DNA of 64,000 nt. Origin: Helicobacter sp. 11S02596-1. Its GTDB lineage: Bacteria > Campylobacterota > Campylobacteria > Campylobacterales > Helicobacteraceae. The notes under the pieces were generated by a model. That model ran no database searches and was not told the origin of the DNA. It saw only the letters and a list, made by a program, of their open reading frames with translations. Every line of letters begins with the position of its first letter. Position 1 is the first letter of the stretch. The stretch spans positions 89,326 to 153,325 of the forward strand of contig NZ_MLAM01000003.1 in NCBI RefSeq assembly GCF_002272825.1, given 5' to 3'. Both the position numbers and the translations under genes were made by a program. Below are positions 52,891-62,433 of the stretch, piece by piece.

Positions 52891-53209
52891 AAAAAAGGGC
52901 TTTCAAGCCGAAGATTTGGCTTGTTCCTACCTAAAAAACAATGATTTTGAAATCATTACAAGGAATTTTTTCTGCAAATACGGCGAAATCGATATTATCG
53001 CCCTCAAAAACAAAACCCTCCATTTTGTCGAAGTCAAAAGTGGCAAGGGATTTGAACCCATCTATGCGATCACGCCAAAAAAACTCCTCAAAATCACAAA
53101 AACCATTGATTTTTTCTTGCTCCAGCACGACCCAAAAACAAGGTATTGTATCGATGCGCTCATCATCAAAGACGATCAAATCGAACTCATAGAAAATATC
53201 ACATTTTAA
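52883..53209 (+). CDS. yraN: YraN-family (UPF0102) putative nuclease
   Basis: This 108-residue protein has the restriction-endonuclease-like core [20 protein letters not shown], then [22 protein letters not shown], in which the D-x(n)-EVK residues match the PD-(D/E)xK motif. Function in vivo is not established. It is translationally coupled to hom. Confidence 0.9.
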   Translation: MSRKKGFQAEDLACSYLKNNDFEIITRNFFCKYGEIDIIALKNKTLHFVEVKSGKGFEPIYAITPKKLLKITKTIDFFLLQHDPKTRYCIDALIIKDDQIELIENITF

Positions 53210-53242
53210 GCGACGTCTAACGCTAATTTATAATTTTTGTTG

Positions 53243-53248
53243 TATAAT
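53243..53248 (+). promoter_or_regulatory. -10 box of trxA
   Basis: TGTTGTATAATCC (TATAAT with an upstream TG) lies 39 bases before the trxA start, with AGGAG in the leader. Confidence 0.65.
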
Positions 53249-53286
53249 CCACCCACAATCTTAAAAGAAAATCAGGAGAATTATTT

Positions 53287-53604
53287 ATGGGCAAATATAT
53301 CGAACTCAACAAAGAAAATTTTGATGCTACCACAAAAGATGGTGTTGCTGTCGTGGATTTTTGGGCGCCTTGGTGCGGTCCTTGCAGGATGTTAGCTCCC
53401 GTCATCGACGAGTTGGCTGAAGAATATCAAGGCAAAGTTGCGATTTGCAAGGTCAATACCGACGAACAAGATGAGCTTTCGGCAAAATTTGGTATCCGAA
53501 GTATCCCAACGATTTTGTTTATGAAAAACGGCGAAGTCATCGATCAAATCATCGGTGCGACTTCCAAACAAGCCCTCAAAGAAAAAATCGATTCTATCTC
53601 TTAA
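53287..53604 (+). CDS. trxA: Thioredoxin 1
   Basis: This 105-residue classical thioredoxin has WCGPC (Cys30, Cys33) and the cis-proline loop RSIPTILF. It is reduced by the TrxB encoded next door. It has its own promoter and AGGAG site. Confidence 0.97.
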   Translation: MGKYIELNKENFDATTKDGVAVVDFWAPWCGPCRMLAPVIDELAEEYQGKVAICKVNTDEQDELSAKFGIRSIPTILFMKNGEVIDQIIGATSKQALKEKIDSIS

Positions 53605-53615
53605 ATCACTCGCCT

Positions 53616-53650
53616 CGATGAGAATCATCGCAGGCATATACCTGCGGTTT
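53616..53650 (+). terminator. Two overlapping hairpins between trxA and trxB
   Basis: CGATGA/TCATCG (53616-53630) and CGCAGG/CCTGCG (53629-53646) share two bases and so compete; GGTTTAT follows the second. This may be a weak or regulated terminator that adjusts trxA:trxB expression. No long U-run is present. Confidence 0.45.
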
Positions 53651-53703
53651 ATCATCATACATTACTATATTTATCAAATAAAAAAAATTATCAAAAGGAG
53701 TTT

Positions 53704-54645
53704 ATGATGATTGACTTAGCAATTATTGGTGGCGGACCAGCAGGATTGTCAGCGGGGCTTTATGCGAGTAGAGGCGGTATTAAAAATGTTGTTTTGTTTG
53801 AAAAAGGAATGCCGGGCGGGCAGATCACTGGGAGTAGTGAAATCGAAAACTATCCTGGTGTCAAAGAAGTCATCAGCGGGCTTGATTTTATGCAACCTTG
53901 GCAAGAACAATGCTTCCGCTTCGGGCTCAAACACGAGATGAAAGAAGTCAGCAAGGTAACCAAAGAGGGTGAGATTTTTAATATCCATACCAATGACGGC
54001 AATATAATGCCAGCAAAAAGCGTCATCATCACAACAGGCGGACGCCCCAAGCGAACGGGTATCACAGGGGAAAGTGAGTTTTGGGGCAGAGGGGTGAGCA
54101 CGTGTGCGACCTGCGATGGATTTTTTTACAAAAACAAAGAAGTCGCTGTTCTTGGTGGCGGGGATACTGCTCTTGAAGAAGCTATTTTTTTGACAAAAAT
54201 GTGCAAAAAAGTCTATTTGATCCATCGAAGAAATGAATTTAGAGCTGCCCCTATCACGATAGAGCACGCCAAAGCGAATGAAAAAATCGAATTTCTCACC
54301 CCTAATGTCGTCCAAGAAATCAAAGGCGATCAAAATGGCGTGTCTTCTGTCATCATCAAAAACACCCAAAATGATGAGATAAAAGAACTGCAAGTCCCGG
54401 GTATTTTTATATTTGTGGGCTATGATGTGAATAATGGTATCCTCAAGCAAGATGATGGGCAAATGCTATGTGAATGCGATGCCTATGGATCGGTCATTGT
54501 AGATTTATCGATGAAAACCAATGTAGCGGGCTTGTTTGCCGCTGGAGATATCCGTATCAAAGCCCCCAAGCAAGTCGTTTGTGCTGCAGGTGATGGTGCG
54601 ACGGCAGCATTAGAGGCGATTACATATCTTGATTCCCACAAATAA
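53704..54645 (+). CDS. trxB: Thioredoxin reductase
   Basis: This 313-residue FAD/NADPH flavoenzyme has the N-terminal FAD loop [16 protein letters not shown], the redox site CATC (Cys134, Cys137) and the NADPH loop [12 protein letters not shown]. It ends with [23 protein letters not shown] precedes the start. Order trxA-trxB matches H. pylori. Confidence 0.97.
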   Translation: MMIDLAIIGGGPAGLSAGLYASRGGIKNVVLFEKGMPGGQITGSSEIENYPGVKEVISGLDFMQPWQEQCFRFGLKHEMKEVSKVTKEGEIFNIHTNDGNIMPAKSVIITTGGRPKRTGITGESEFWGRGVSTCATCDGFFYKNKEVAVLGGGDTALEEAIFLTKMCKKVYLIHRRNEFRAAPITIEHAKANEKIEFLTPNVVQEIKGDQNGVSSVIIKNTQNDEIKELQVPGIFIFVGYDVNNGILKQDDGQMLCECDAYGSVIVDLSMKTNVAGLFAAGDIRIKAPKQVVCAAGDGATAALEAITYLDSHK

Positions 54646-54654
54646 GGATTAGCA

Positions 54655-55431
54655 TTGAAAATAGGTATATTTGGAGCAACCGGGAGAATCGGCAGGCTAC
54701 TTATCACCGAGATAGCCCATAGCCAAAATCATAGCCTCTCTAGCGTGTTTGTCCGCAAAGAATTGGACTTTTTGCTTCCCAAAAACACAGAAAATACGCT
54801 GGTTACTAATGACCTAGAAAGCTTTATTAGACACTGCGATGTGGTGATAGATTTTTCCTTGCCCAATGCGACCTCCTCGCTACTAAATACTGCACTAAAA
54901 AACCCCGTGCCTATCGTTTCAGGGACCACCGGGCTTGATGAAAAAACACTCGATTTACTCAAAGAGCTATCAAACGCCGTGCCTGTGCTGTATGCGACCA
55001 ATATGTCTAAGGGGGTTGCCATACTTAACAAAATCCTCCCTATCCTCGCACAAGGCTTAAAAGAAGCCGATATTGAAATCTGTGAAATCCACCACCGCCA
55101 CAAAAAAGACGCCCCCAGTGGGACGGCACTTTCTTTAGGGGAGACCTGTGCGAAAGCGAGAAATCTCGATCTTGGGAATGTCAGGGTATCTGGCAGGGAT
55201 GGGAATATCGGCGAGAGAAAACCCGATGAGATCGCTATAATGAGTTTGCGCGGGGGCGATGTCGCCGGCAGGCATACGGTGGGATTTTATCTTGATGGGG
55301 AATATCTCGAACTTACGCACAATGCCACCTCCCGCCTGACCTTTGCCAAAGGGGCGCTCCGAGCTGCAGAATGGCTCATCAAGCAAGAAAAAGGCTTTTA
55401 TGGCATAGAAGATATTTTTTCAAAATCTTGA
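54655..55431 (+). CDS. dapB: 4-hydroxy-tetrahydrodipicolinate reductase
   Basis: This 258-residue lysine/diaminopimelate pathway enzyme has the NAD(P) loop GIFGATGRIGRLL, the catalytic motif EIHHRHKKDAPSGTALSLGE and VSGTTGLDEKT. The start is TTG at 54655 (LKIGIFGATG), with AAGGAT upstream, since no ATG lies before the nucleotide loop. It begins nine bases after trxB. Confidence 0.95.
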   Translation: MKIGIFGATGRIGRLLITEIAHSQNHSLSSVFVRKELDFLLPKNTENTLVTNDLESFIRHCDVVIDFSLPNATSSLLNTALKNPVPIVSGTTGLDEKTLDLLKELSNAVPVLYATNMSKGVAILNKILPILAQGLKEADIEICEIHHRHKKDAPSGTALSLGETCAKARNLDLGNVRVSGRDGNIGERKPDEIAIMSLRGGDVAGRHTVGFYLDGEYLELTHNATSRLTFAKGALRAAEWLIKQEKGFYGIEDIFSKS

Positions 55432-55700
55432 TTTTGTGATTATATTTTTTAATGCTATTGGTTTAATTAGCTTGAAAATATTCTTGGAATATGGCTTAAA
55501 TTATTTTTACCACTCCCTTTGTTCTCCTTTCCCTTTGTCCCCCCGCATTGCTTACCACCATCAAATCCGCAAGCCTGATCATCTCAAAAAACACGTTGTA
55601 GCACGCCAAAAAACATAGCAAACATTACGAATATTTTCCAACAAGCTCATTTCAATCTATATTATGATCTGCTATGTTATGATTTGGCAAGGAGTTTTGC
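55432..55700. other. A/T-rich spacer before the histidine kinase gene
   Basis: No gene or repeat module seen. TATTAT and TATGAT stretches at 55655-55685 may be promoter elements. AAGGAG sits seven bases before the TTG start of the kinase. Confidence 0.45.
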
Positions 55701-57428
55701 TTGGAACATCCATTTATTCGTTACATTGTCAAAAAGGTTTATCAATACAGGGATTATCTTCAAAAAATCGAAGATCGCAAGGTATATTTGGTTCTGATTA
55801 CCGCTGTGGTGTTTTTTGCGCTGGTGGGGACAAATGTTTTTTACAATATTTCGCATTCCACGCAAGAACTTATTTTGCAAAACCAAAACTTGATGATAGC
55901 TAACATCAAGCACAAAGTAAATGCTTGGGTGCTAGAGAGGGTTTTGCTCCTCCGACAAAATGCCGATCTCATCGCTAAGATTGATTTATCAAAAAACCCC
56001 GATGGGATAAGGATTTTTGATACTAATATTCTGGCATTTGATGGAGCATTTGACTCTACTCAAATGCTCCTTGATGATGGGAGATTTTATGTCAATGGCA
56101 AAAAATATCCCTATACGATGAGGCGAGAGGAGATTTTCAATCAAGAATGGTTTAAAAAAACCCACCAACTCCAAACCATAACCATCACGATGCTAGAATC
56201 CCATAGATTTTTGAAAGACCAAACCATCAATATGTGTATCCCTATCGCATTTGCCAATCGTGTTAATGGCGTTTTCTGTGGGGTTACAAGGGTCAAATCC
56301 TTGTTTGATCATATCGAATCCCTGCCCCATCCTAATGCGTATTTTTTCATCGTCAATGATGATCTCAAAGTCATTACGCACCCTGAAACAAGCGCATTCC
56401 AAAAGGATTTGCAAGCATTTTTAAAAACATTAGATCACAAAAAAATCCAAGAAGACCACGCCATCGCTTTCAAGCAATATTCCATCACGCTTTCACGCCT
56501 CAAGCGATTTGATTGGAATATCGGTGTCGCCCTTGATTCCAAAAAAATACTCCAAAGTAGCCTCAAACCCATCACGATTGAGGGGGGATTCTTTTTCTTG
56601 TGCTTTGTGCTTTTGGTGATTTTTACCAATACCTGTTATGAGTTTTTGCGTCGCAAGGTGGATTTGAAATGCAAAGAATATGAGCATTTGCTTTTTTATC
56701 GCTCAAAACTCATTGAGATGGGAGAAAATATCGGGATGATCAACCACCAACTCAGACAACCCATCAATTCCCTTTCCTTGCTGACTGAAAGTATGCTTTT
56801 AGCACAACAAAACAAAACTCTGGACGAAAAAACCCTCGTGCAAAATCTATTGCTATGCAAAAAATCCCTTGGTATCTTAGAAAATACGATCGAGACATTC
56901 AGGAAATTTTATCGCTACGATACCAGCGTAAAGGACTTTAGTTTGCTTGGTTGTATCGAAGACATCATTGAGATTTTAAGCCCACAATTAAATCTCAAAA
57001 ATATCCAAATCAACACAGAGGCTTGCAAGGATATTCGGGTGGTTTCTTTTGAAACCTACATCCAGCAAATCCTTTTTGTCCTCATCCAAAACGCAAAGGA
57101 CGCTATTATCGAAGCCAAAGCCCAAAACCCCGCCACAAATAATCAAATCACTATCACCACAAACGAAATCGGTAACACCATCGAAGTGATGGTCCAAGAT
57201 GAGGGGATTGGGATTGATAATGGGTTTAAAGATTGTATTTTTAACAAAATCCAAACTTCCAAAAAAGCCTATGGGACAGGATTTGGCTTGTATTTTTCCA
57301 AAAAAATGGCATTAGAAAAACTCCAAGGCGATCTTGAAATCCTCTCATTCAAGCACCCGACTATTTTTAAATTCAGCTTTCAAAAACACCTCACAGGAGC
57401 AAAAACCGATGCATATCCAGACGCTTAA
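55701..57428 (+). CDS. Membrane sensor histidine kinase with Cache-like sensor
   Basis: This 575-residue protein has a membrane helix at about 28-50, a periplasmic region of about 240 residues resembling a double Cache sensor, and a second helix near 293-315. A DHp region follows, with His349 in GMINHQLRQPIN as the likely phosphorylation site, then an HATPase domain (QNAKDAIIEA; EGIGIDNGF; GTGFGLYFSK). TTG at 55701 is the start, after AAGGAG. It overlaps the response-regulator gene by 20 bases. The signal is unknown. Confidence 0.88.
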   Translation: MEHPFIRYIVKKVYQYRDYLQKIEDRKVYLVLITAVVFFALVGTNVFYNISHSTQELILQNQNLMIANIKHKVNAWVLERVLLLRQNADLIAKIDLSKNPDGIRIFDTNILAFDGAFDSTQMLLDDGRFYVNGKKYPYTMRREEIFNQEWFKKTHQLQTITITMLESHRFLKDQTINMCIPIAFANRVNGVFCGVTRVKSLFDHIESLPHPNAYFFIVNDDLKVITHPETSAFQKDLQAFLKTLDHKKIQEDHAIAFKQYSITLSRLKRFDWNIGVALDSKKILQSSLKPITIEGGFFFLCFVLLVIFTNTCYEFLRRKVDLKCKEYEHLLFYRSKLIEMGENIGMINHQLRQPINSLSLLTESMLLAQQNKTLDEKTLVQNLLLCKKSLGILENTIETFRKFYRYDTSVKDFSLLGCIEDIIEILSPQLNLKNIQINTEACKDIRVVSFETYIQQILFVLIQNAKDAIIEAKAQNPATNNQITITTNEIGNTIEVMVQDEGIGIDNGFKDCIFNKIQTSKKAYGTGFGLYFSKKMALEKLQGDLEILSFKHPTIFKFSFQKHLTGAKTDAYPDA

Positions 57429-58113
57429 ACTCCTTAGCAATCTCTCTTGTCTATTGGTCGAAGATGACAAAATCGCACTCAGTGCGATGGAGCAAAGCCT
57501 CAAGCCCTACTGCAAGCGATTCCTTTGCGCCTCTGATGGCGAGGAGGGTTTGGCAATCTATAAAGAACATTTTTTTGACATCATCATCACTGATATCAAT
57601 CTCCCCAAACTCAATGGTTTTGAGATGATTGATGCGATTTTATCCATCAACCAAGCCCAAGAATTTATCATCATCACTTCCTATGACACCGATGATAATA
57701 TCATCAAAAGCGTCAAAGAAGGCGCGTATGCGTATATGCGAAAACCCATCAGCCTCATAGAACTCCAAACGCATTTGATTATTTTTTCACAACGCAAAAT
57801 CGTCAAAAACACCAAAATCGAGCTTTCACCCCAGATTGTCATTGACACACAAAGCCAAACTATTATGAAAAATAATCAAGAGTTATTTTTATCTAGCAAA
57901 CTCCATAAGATTTTTTGGTTGCTTTATTACAACAAAAACAATGTCGTATCCTATGAAACCATCAGCGCATATGCATATGATGAAGAAACCAATGTTAATG
58001 CGATTCGGATGGCGTTATTGCGGTTGAAAAAACAAATTGGAGATGGTCTCATCCAAAATGTTTTCAATATCGGGTATGTCTTAAAAACCGATTTCAAAAG
58101 CTTAGAAAAATAG
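57409..58113 (+). CDS. OmpR-type response regulator
   Basis: This 234-residue protein has a receiver domain with acidic pair at 19-20, phosphoacceptor Asp62 (IIITDINLP), Thr90 and Lys112. The C-terminal winged helix (LFLSSKLHKIFWLLYYNKNN, then NAIRMALLRLKKQI) is of the OmpR/PhoB class. ATG at 57409 with CAGGAG is preferred over an upstream frame inside the kinase. It converges with the arylsulfotransferase operon; a regulatory link to it is possible but not shown. Confidence 0.9.
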   Translation: MHIQTLKLLSNLSCLLVEDDKIALSAMEQSLKPYCKRFLCASDGEEGLAIYKEHFFDIIITDINLPKLNGFEMIDAILSINQAQEFIIITSYDTDDNIIKSVKEGAYAYMRKPISLIELQTHLIIFSQRKIVKNTKIELSPQIVIDTQSQTIMKNNQELFLSSKLHKIFWLLYYNKNNVVSYETISAYAYDEETNVNAIRMALLRLKKQIGDGLIQNVFNIGYVLKTDFKSLEK

Positions 58114-58929
58114 ATTTGCTCGCACGACAAAACGAAAGCGTTCGGTTTTCTCACCACTAGGTATCTCGACATTGTATTTTTCATACGCTGCATAATACGT
58201 CACCAAACCAATCGAAAAATTCTTCCAAGAAGGGACTTTTAGCCCCACCATTGGACCGATATAAAGCGTGTGATAGCCTTGCTTGAGATTAGAAGCATAA
58301 TAATCATTGCGATAATCCCAGTTCAGCTCAGCACCCACATCAAAGTATCTTGATAACGCATAAGCGTATCGGGTTTTGATATAAAACCAAGGCGATTCTT
58401 CATAAAGCCTGCCTCTAGCATAGCCAATCACTGCCATATCAAAATCAACCCCCATCGACTGAAATCTCCAGCTTGCACCCAAACCAATGCCCGCTCCAAA
58501 CGCCCCATTTCCCGTAGCGAGCGAGCCATCTGTGGGAATAGAGACGATATAATCTGTCCCAATCCCCAAAAAATACCCCTCCGTTTCAAGAACAAATTGC
58601 TTATGAAAAAGCAAAAGAGAATCCGTAGGACCTCTCACGCTTTTATTTCTGGGCGCTTGATAAATGGTGTTAAACAAAAATGGTGTTTGCCAGCGCACAT
58701 CCCAGCCCTCCCCTAAGCCGACCCTAATTTTTGGGATAAAGACTTCCTTTTGCACATCGATCCCTGCTTGGTTGTTTTTTATCTTTGCGCTCACAGACTC
58801 TAGCTGGAGTATTATCGTCCCCTTTGCCACCGTGCTACCTGCGGCCGCACCGGTTACAGAGGGACCGATAGGATAATACTCCTTAGCCCCCAAGCAAACA
58901 ACCAAGACAAGTAAAAAAAACTTTTTCAT
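58102..58929 (-). CDS. Outer-membrane protein resembling the phenol MetA-degradation family
   Basis: This 275-residue protein has a signal peptide (MKKFFLLVLVVCLGAKE) and barrel strands, ending RANLFF with a terminal phenylalanine. The pattern around ISVSAKIKNNQAGID to RVGLGEGWDVRWQTPFLFN fits the Phenol_MetA_deg (PF13557) type barrel by resemblance only. It is the last gene of the dsbA-dsbI-assT operon, 17 bases after assT. A channel for phenolic sulfates is a plausible inference. It overlaps the end of the convergent regulator gene by 12 bases. Confidence 0.6.
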   Translation of the reverse strand: MKKFFLLVLVVCLGAKEYYPIGPSVTGAAAGSTVAKGTIILQLESVSAKIKNNQAGIDVQKEVFIPKIRVGLGEGWDVRWQTPFLFNTIYQAPRNKSVRGPTDSLLLFHKQFVLETEGYFLGIGTDYIVSIPTDGSLATGNGAFGAGIGLGASWRFQSMGVDFDMAVIGYARGRLYEESPWFYIKTRYAYALSRYFDVGAELNWDYRNDYYASNLKQGYHTLYIGPMVGLKVPSWKNFSIGLVTYYAAYEKYNVEIPSGEKTERFRFVVRANLFF

Positions 58930-58946
58930 TCCCCCTCCTTTTGTGC

Positions 58947-60791
58947 TTATTTACTAAAGGCTTTTATCAGACTAAATGGAAACGCTTGATAGCCCTGCGC
59001 ATCGTGGATTTGGATCTCTACAGCAGGTTCAGCTTCGGGTGCGCTAGATTTTGGATTCCAGCGGAACTCGTTGATATAAGGGCTTGGGGCGGACAAAAAC
59101 GCTCCGGTTTTGAGGTCAAACTCTGAACCCGCTGTCGCAGAATACACCATCACGGAATTTTTATCCGGCTGAAATTCCACAAGACTCGTTACAGGGCTAT
59201 ACCATTGATGCCCTCGTTTTTTGCCATATTCCCAGACTTGCTCGACGGTTTTTTTGTTTTGATCGATTTTATAAATCACAGCTCGAGAATATTTGTCTCC
59301 GGGGAATAATGGTTGTTCCATCCCTCGAGAATCGCCATTGTCAAAAACCGATAGGTATAAGATATTGCCCTTGGATTTTGAATCGATTTTAAAAGCGGTA
59401 TGCTGTGTCCAAGTCCAATCAAAATCGCCCGCACATTTGCTATTTTCGCATTTGATGGGTTTGCCATTTTTATCTACAGGGGTGAGGATTTTGTCTTGAA
59501 AATTCTTGCCCCAGCCCTCAGGACTTGAAAGTATCCATTTGACCTTTTTGTCCCGCCCGATTTTTACCACAGCACTTTGGTGTCTTGAGCTGATAATAAT
59601 AGAATCATCGGCATCATCATAATCAACACTATTGACGTGCGCCCAATTGCGCCCCGCACCTGTGCCGACAATATCGCCAAATTTATCCGAACTATCTAGG
59701 GCAGCTAATTCTTCTTTGGTGAGGGTATGGCCTGCTTGTGAATTATCGATATTCAAGCAAACCGCACCTTGATCAAGCACTTTTAGCACCACATCGCGGT
59801 AAGGATCTAAAATATCATACAAACGCCAGTCATCAACCGCATTGCCATTTTCATCGACTTCAACGATAACATCACGCACGGTGCGAACATTTTTGCCATC
59901 ATCTCGTTTGTAGTTGGCATTCGCAGCCCTCAAGAAATAATGCCCATTGGAAGCATTATCCATAAAATGCGAAAAGTCATTGTAGCTTCCGGGCAATTCA
60001 CGATTGAAAATCTCTCTACCTAAAATATCGTATTTGGCATATCGTTGCCCATAGCCCCAGCTCATTGCCCCATCGTTGTTTTGTTTGAATCCCATCATCA
60101 CGCCAGCACGATAAATGGTTTTGAGGTTATAAATCGGGGTAGCAAACATATACCATCGCACTTCGCCTTTGGTATCGATGATAAAGTTTTGGGGATAATA
60201 ATTCCACTCCAACGCCCCACCTGTTGGGTTGTTCCAAACCACACGTGTGCCTTGACCGCTTTTTTCAGCGATATTATTGACAAAATACAATCTATCTTTG
60301 AACTCGGGGGCGACTTTTTTGACACTAATAGAGCTAAACATCACACCCTTTTGCAAAGGCAAGCCCGTAACTTCCGCATACAAAGGCGGGGCATACATCG
60401 TATAGGTTTCTTTGAAATGTTGTTTTTTGCCCTTATAAACCCTGTCGTATTCTACATTGACCTTGTTGATATAATCAGGATAAAGCCCAAAAACAGGGAT
60501 TCCCCCGTGAGTTCTTAGATGTTTGGGCGCAACCGAATACGCCACCACTTGCCCGCCTTTTTTTGGCTCGATACTGACTTTGACATTTTCTAAAACATAG
60601 CCACCATTTTTGATGATAGCTGTGAGCGGGGCGATACCATAGGGATTCATCACCACTTCACCAATCTGACCTTGCTTGACATAATCCGTCTTAGGACCAC
60701 TCGCCCCGCCAATCGCCAAAGCAACACTGGGGATCATCACCCCAATACAGCCAGCTAACAAAATATTTGACAAAACTTTACTTAATTTCAT
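58947..60791 (-). CDS. assT: Periplasmic arylsulfate sulfotransferase
   Basis: This 614-residue exported enzyme transfers sulfate from aryl sulfates to phenols, PAPS-independently, in the periplasm. A signal peptide (VLSNILLAGCIGVMIPSVALA) is followed by an N-terminal beta domain and a propeller. His464 in TWTQHTAFKID corresponds to the covalent sulfohistidine of E. coli ASST. Cys448 and Cys453 (KCENSKCAG) match the disulfide made by DsbL. NWAHVNSVDYD and SRHQSAVVKI are further family landmarks. It lies 12 bases after the DsbI-like gene. Confidence 0.93.
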   Translation of the reverse strand: MKLSKVLSNILLAGCIGVMIPSVALAIGGASGPKTDYVKQGQIGEVVMNPYGIAPLTAIIKNGGYVLENVKVSIEPKKGGQVVAYSVAPKHLRTHGGIPVFGLYPDYINKVNVEYDRVYKGKKQHFKETYTMYAPPLYAEVTGLPLQKGVMFSSISVKKVAPEFKDRLYFVNNIAEKSGQGTRVVWNNPTGGALEWNYYPQNFIIDTKGEVRWYMFATPIYNLKTIYRAGVMMGFKQNNDGAMSWGYGQRYAKYDILGREIFNRELPGSYNDFSHFMDNASNGHYFLRAANANYKRDDGKNVRTVRDVIVEVDENGNAVDDWRLYDILDPYRDVVLKVLDQGAVCLNIDNSQAGHTLTKEELAALDSSDKFGDIVGTGAGRNWAHVNSVDYDDADDSIIISSRHQSAVVKIGRDKKVKWILSSPEGWGKNFQDKILTPVDKNGKPIKCENSKCAGDFDWTWTQHTAFKIDSKSKGNILYLSVFDNGDSRGMEQPLFPGDKYSRAVIYKIDQNKKTVEQVWEYGKKRGHQWYSPVTSLVEFQPDKNSVMVYSATAGSEFDLKTGAFLSAPSPYINEFRWNPKSSAPEAEPAVEIQIHDAQGYQAFPFSLIKAFSK

Positions 60792-60802
60792 TTTTTCCTC
60801 CT

Positions 60803-61477
60803 TTAAATAGAACTTTTTCTAAAAAACCTATAGATATGAGAACCTGCCATCACTGCCAAAATAATCAAGCAAACCGCATATCCCAACAAACACGCCTGCG
60901 CCATATTCATAAAATGCTCTGAGGGGATAAGATACCACCCATCAGAATAAAAATCCACCATCGCTTTCCTCACGCCTTCTAAGACCACACCATCAGGGAC
61001 CATTGGATTATCAAATCCACAATCACCTGTAGGCAAAAACCAGTCTGGAAACCATTTGTCCAAAGGCAAGCCAAAAGGAAAGCTAGGCTCTGCAGAACAA
61101 CCCTGCACCCCAAACATCGCCATCGGGTCGGTGCTATGGGCGGCGTGGTGGATTTTGTTTAGTTTCAATGAATACATAACCCCCGCAATCCCGCCATAAA
61201 ATGCCAGCACATAACCGATAAGCTTCAAGATGAGATTTTGTGGCTTGAATGCTGCAATAATCCCACCGAGTGCCATCACAAAAAATGCGTATCGGATATA
61301 AACACATTGCTCACAAGGCAACATATATAGATAGTCTTGGAACAAATAATGGGCAATCAAAACCAATCCGATAGTAACGATAGCCATCAGTATCCATAAA
61401 AATCTCCTATCCTGCCATTTTGCAATCGTAAGGATAGGGGAAGAGATAAACTCTTTCCATAATTTTTTTATCATCAC
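60803..61477 (-). CDS. dsbI: DsbB/DsbI-family disulfide oxidoreductase
   Basis: This 224-residue inner-membrane protein has four or five membrane segments. The quinone-linked pair Cys55/Cys58 lies in MLPCEQCVYIR, and the periplasmic pair Cys127/Cys153 in GVQGCSAEP and TGDCGFDNP. It reoxidises the partner thiol oxidase encoded upstream and passes electrons to quinone. Pairing with assT is typical of the Campylobacter/E. coli DsbI branch. Confidence 0.9.
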   Translation of the reverse strand: MMIKKLWKEFISSPILTIAKWQDRRFLWILMAIVTIGLVLIAHYLFQDYLYMLPCEQCVYIRYAFFVMALGGIIAAFKPQNLILKLIGYVLAFYGGIAGVMYSLKLNKIHHAAHSTDPMAMFGVQGCSAEPSFPFGLPLDKWFPDWFLPTGDCGFDNPMVPDGVVLEGVRKAMVDFYSDGWYLIPSEHFMNMAQACLLGYAVCLIILAVMAGSHIYRFFRKSSI

Positions 61478-61484
61478 AAATCCT

Positions 61485-62150
61485 TTATTTTTTTAGCAAA
61501 TCGTTGATAATTTGCTCCAAATCTTGCACGGATTTGATGGATTTGGTATAGATCAAATATTTTCCATTCACGACAAACGCAGGAACGCCTTGAATTTTTG
61601 CAATATCATAGCTTCTATCCCATTCTTTTAAAAGCGCTTGGACTTCTGGGTTTGACTTTTCTTTTTCAAATTCCGCCTCGCTCAAACCCACCGCATCTAG
61701 CCCGGTTTTCAAAAACGCTTTGGGATCAGCGCCATTGCCCCAGCGATTTTTCTTGACGTGATACTCATCAAAATATGCGTATTCCACTTTGTGGAACAAT
61801 GAGGCATCGCTATTGACATCCACACCCTTTTTTTGATCCATTATCGTAAGCACAGCAAACAACTCGCTAGCTTGCACGCCGTATTTGCCCTTAGTTTTGA
61901 GGTGAAAGGGCTTGAATTTAACGCCTTTTGGCAAGTCTTTGACAATTGTCGGCACGATTTTGGAATATTTGAAGCAAAATGGGCAATCATAGCTAAACAC
62001 TTCAATAACCGTATTTTGCGCATTTGGGATTGGATCTGGCAAGACCATATATTGATCGCCCTCTTTGGCAGCGTGTAAGCCCATCGCTCCAAACAAAACA
62101 GCGACTCCCATTAACTTTATGACTTTGGTAAATAAACTTGAACATTTCAT
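61485..62150 (-). CDS. dsbL: DsbA/DsbL-family periplasmic thiol oxidase
   Basis: This 221-residue exported protein has a signal (VIKLMGVAVLFGAMGLHAA) and a CPFC active site (Cys56-Cys59). The cis-proline loop is QGVPAFVVNGKY. CPFC and the dsbI-assT context favour the specialised DsbL type that oxidises arylsulfotransferase. ATG at 62150 has AAGGAG; the frame could extend to 62192 but without a site. It is the first gene of the operon. Confidence 0.88.
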   Translation of the reverse strand: MKCSSLFTKVIKLMGVAVLFGAMGLHAAKEGDQYMVLPDPIPNAQNTVIEVFSYDCPFCFKYSKIVPTIVKDLPKGVKFKPFHLKTKGKYGVQASELFAVLTIMDQKKGVDVNSDASLFHKVEYAYFDEYHVKKNRWGNGADPKAFLKTGLDAVGLSEAEFEKEKSNPEVQALLKEWDRSYDIAKIQGVPAFVVNGKYLIYTKSIKSVQDLEQIINDLLKK

Positions 62151-62179
62151 ATTGACTCCTTGTATGTTATGACAGGATA

Positions 62180-62185
62180 ATTGTA
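62180..62185 (-). promoter_or_regulatory. Possible -10 box of the dsbL-dsbI-assT operon
   Basis: TACAAT on the minus strand lies 30 bases upstream of the dsbL start. The match is imperfect. Confidence 0.3.
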
Positions 62186-62233
62186 AGAACAAGAAATAAC
62201 AAACAAATCACATTATTATTTTTTAATTTTGTT

Positions 62234-62300
62234 TACTCGGTTGGCTATGCCAACCTGAAGACCGCTACAGCAGGCAAAGCCTGCTTTCGCTCCTAAAGTT
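62234..62300 (+). repeat. Hairpin repeat module A, copy 15
   Basis: Stem 1 is GGTTGGC/GCCAACC and stem 2 is GCAGGC/GCCTGC. Linker CTGAAGACCGCT and tail GCTCCTAAAGT are exact. Confidence 0.87.
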
Positions 62301-62302
62301 AT

Positions 62303-62349
62303 TGGGTTATTCCCTGCTTCGCAGGTCATCAACCCGTTTTCTAAGGTTT
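62303..62349 (+). repeat. Hairpin repeat module D, copy 5
   Basis: GGGTTAT..ATCAACCC closes the inner stem CCTGC/GCAGG with a TTC loop. The tail GTTTTCTAAGGTTT is present. Confidence 0.8.
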
Positions 62350-62433
62350 GTCGTGTAGAATTATTAGCAAACCAAAGCCAGCTACGCTTTTTAATCCTGT
62401 ATTGCATTGGGGGCGTGACGGGGGTAGGGGTTT

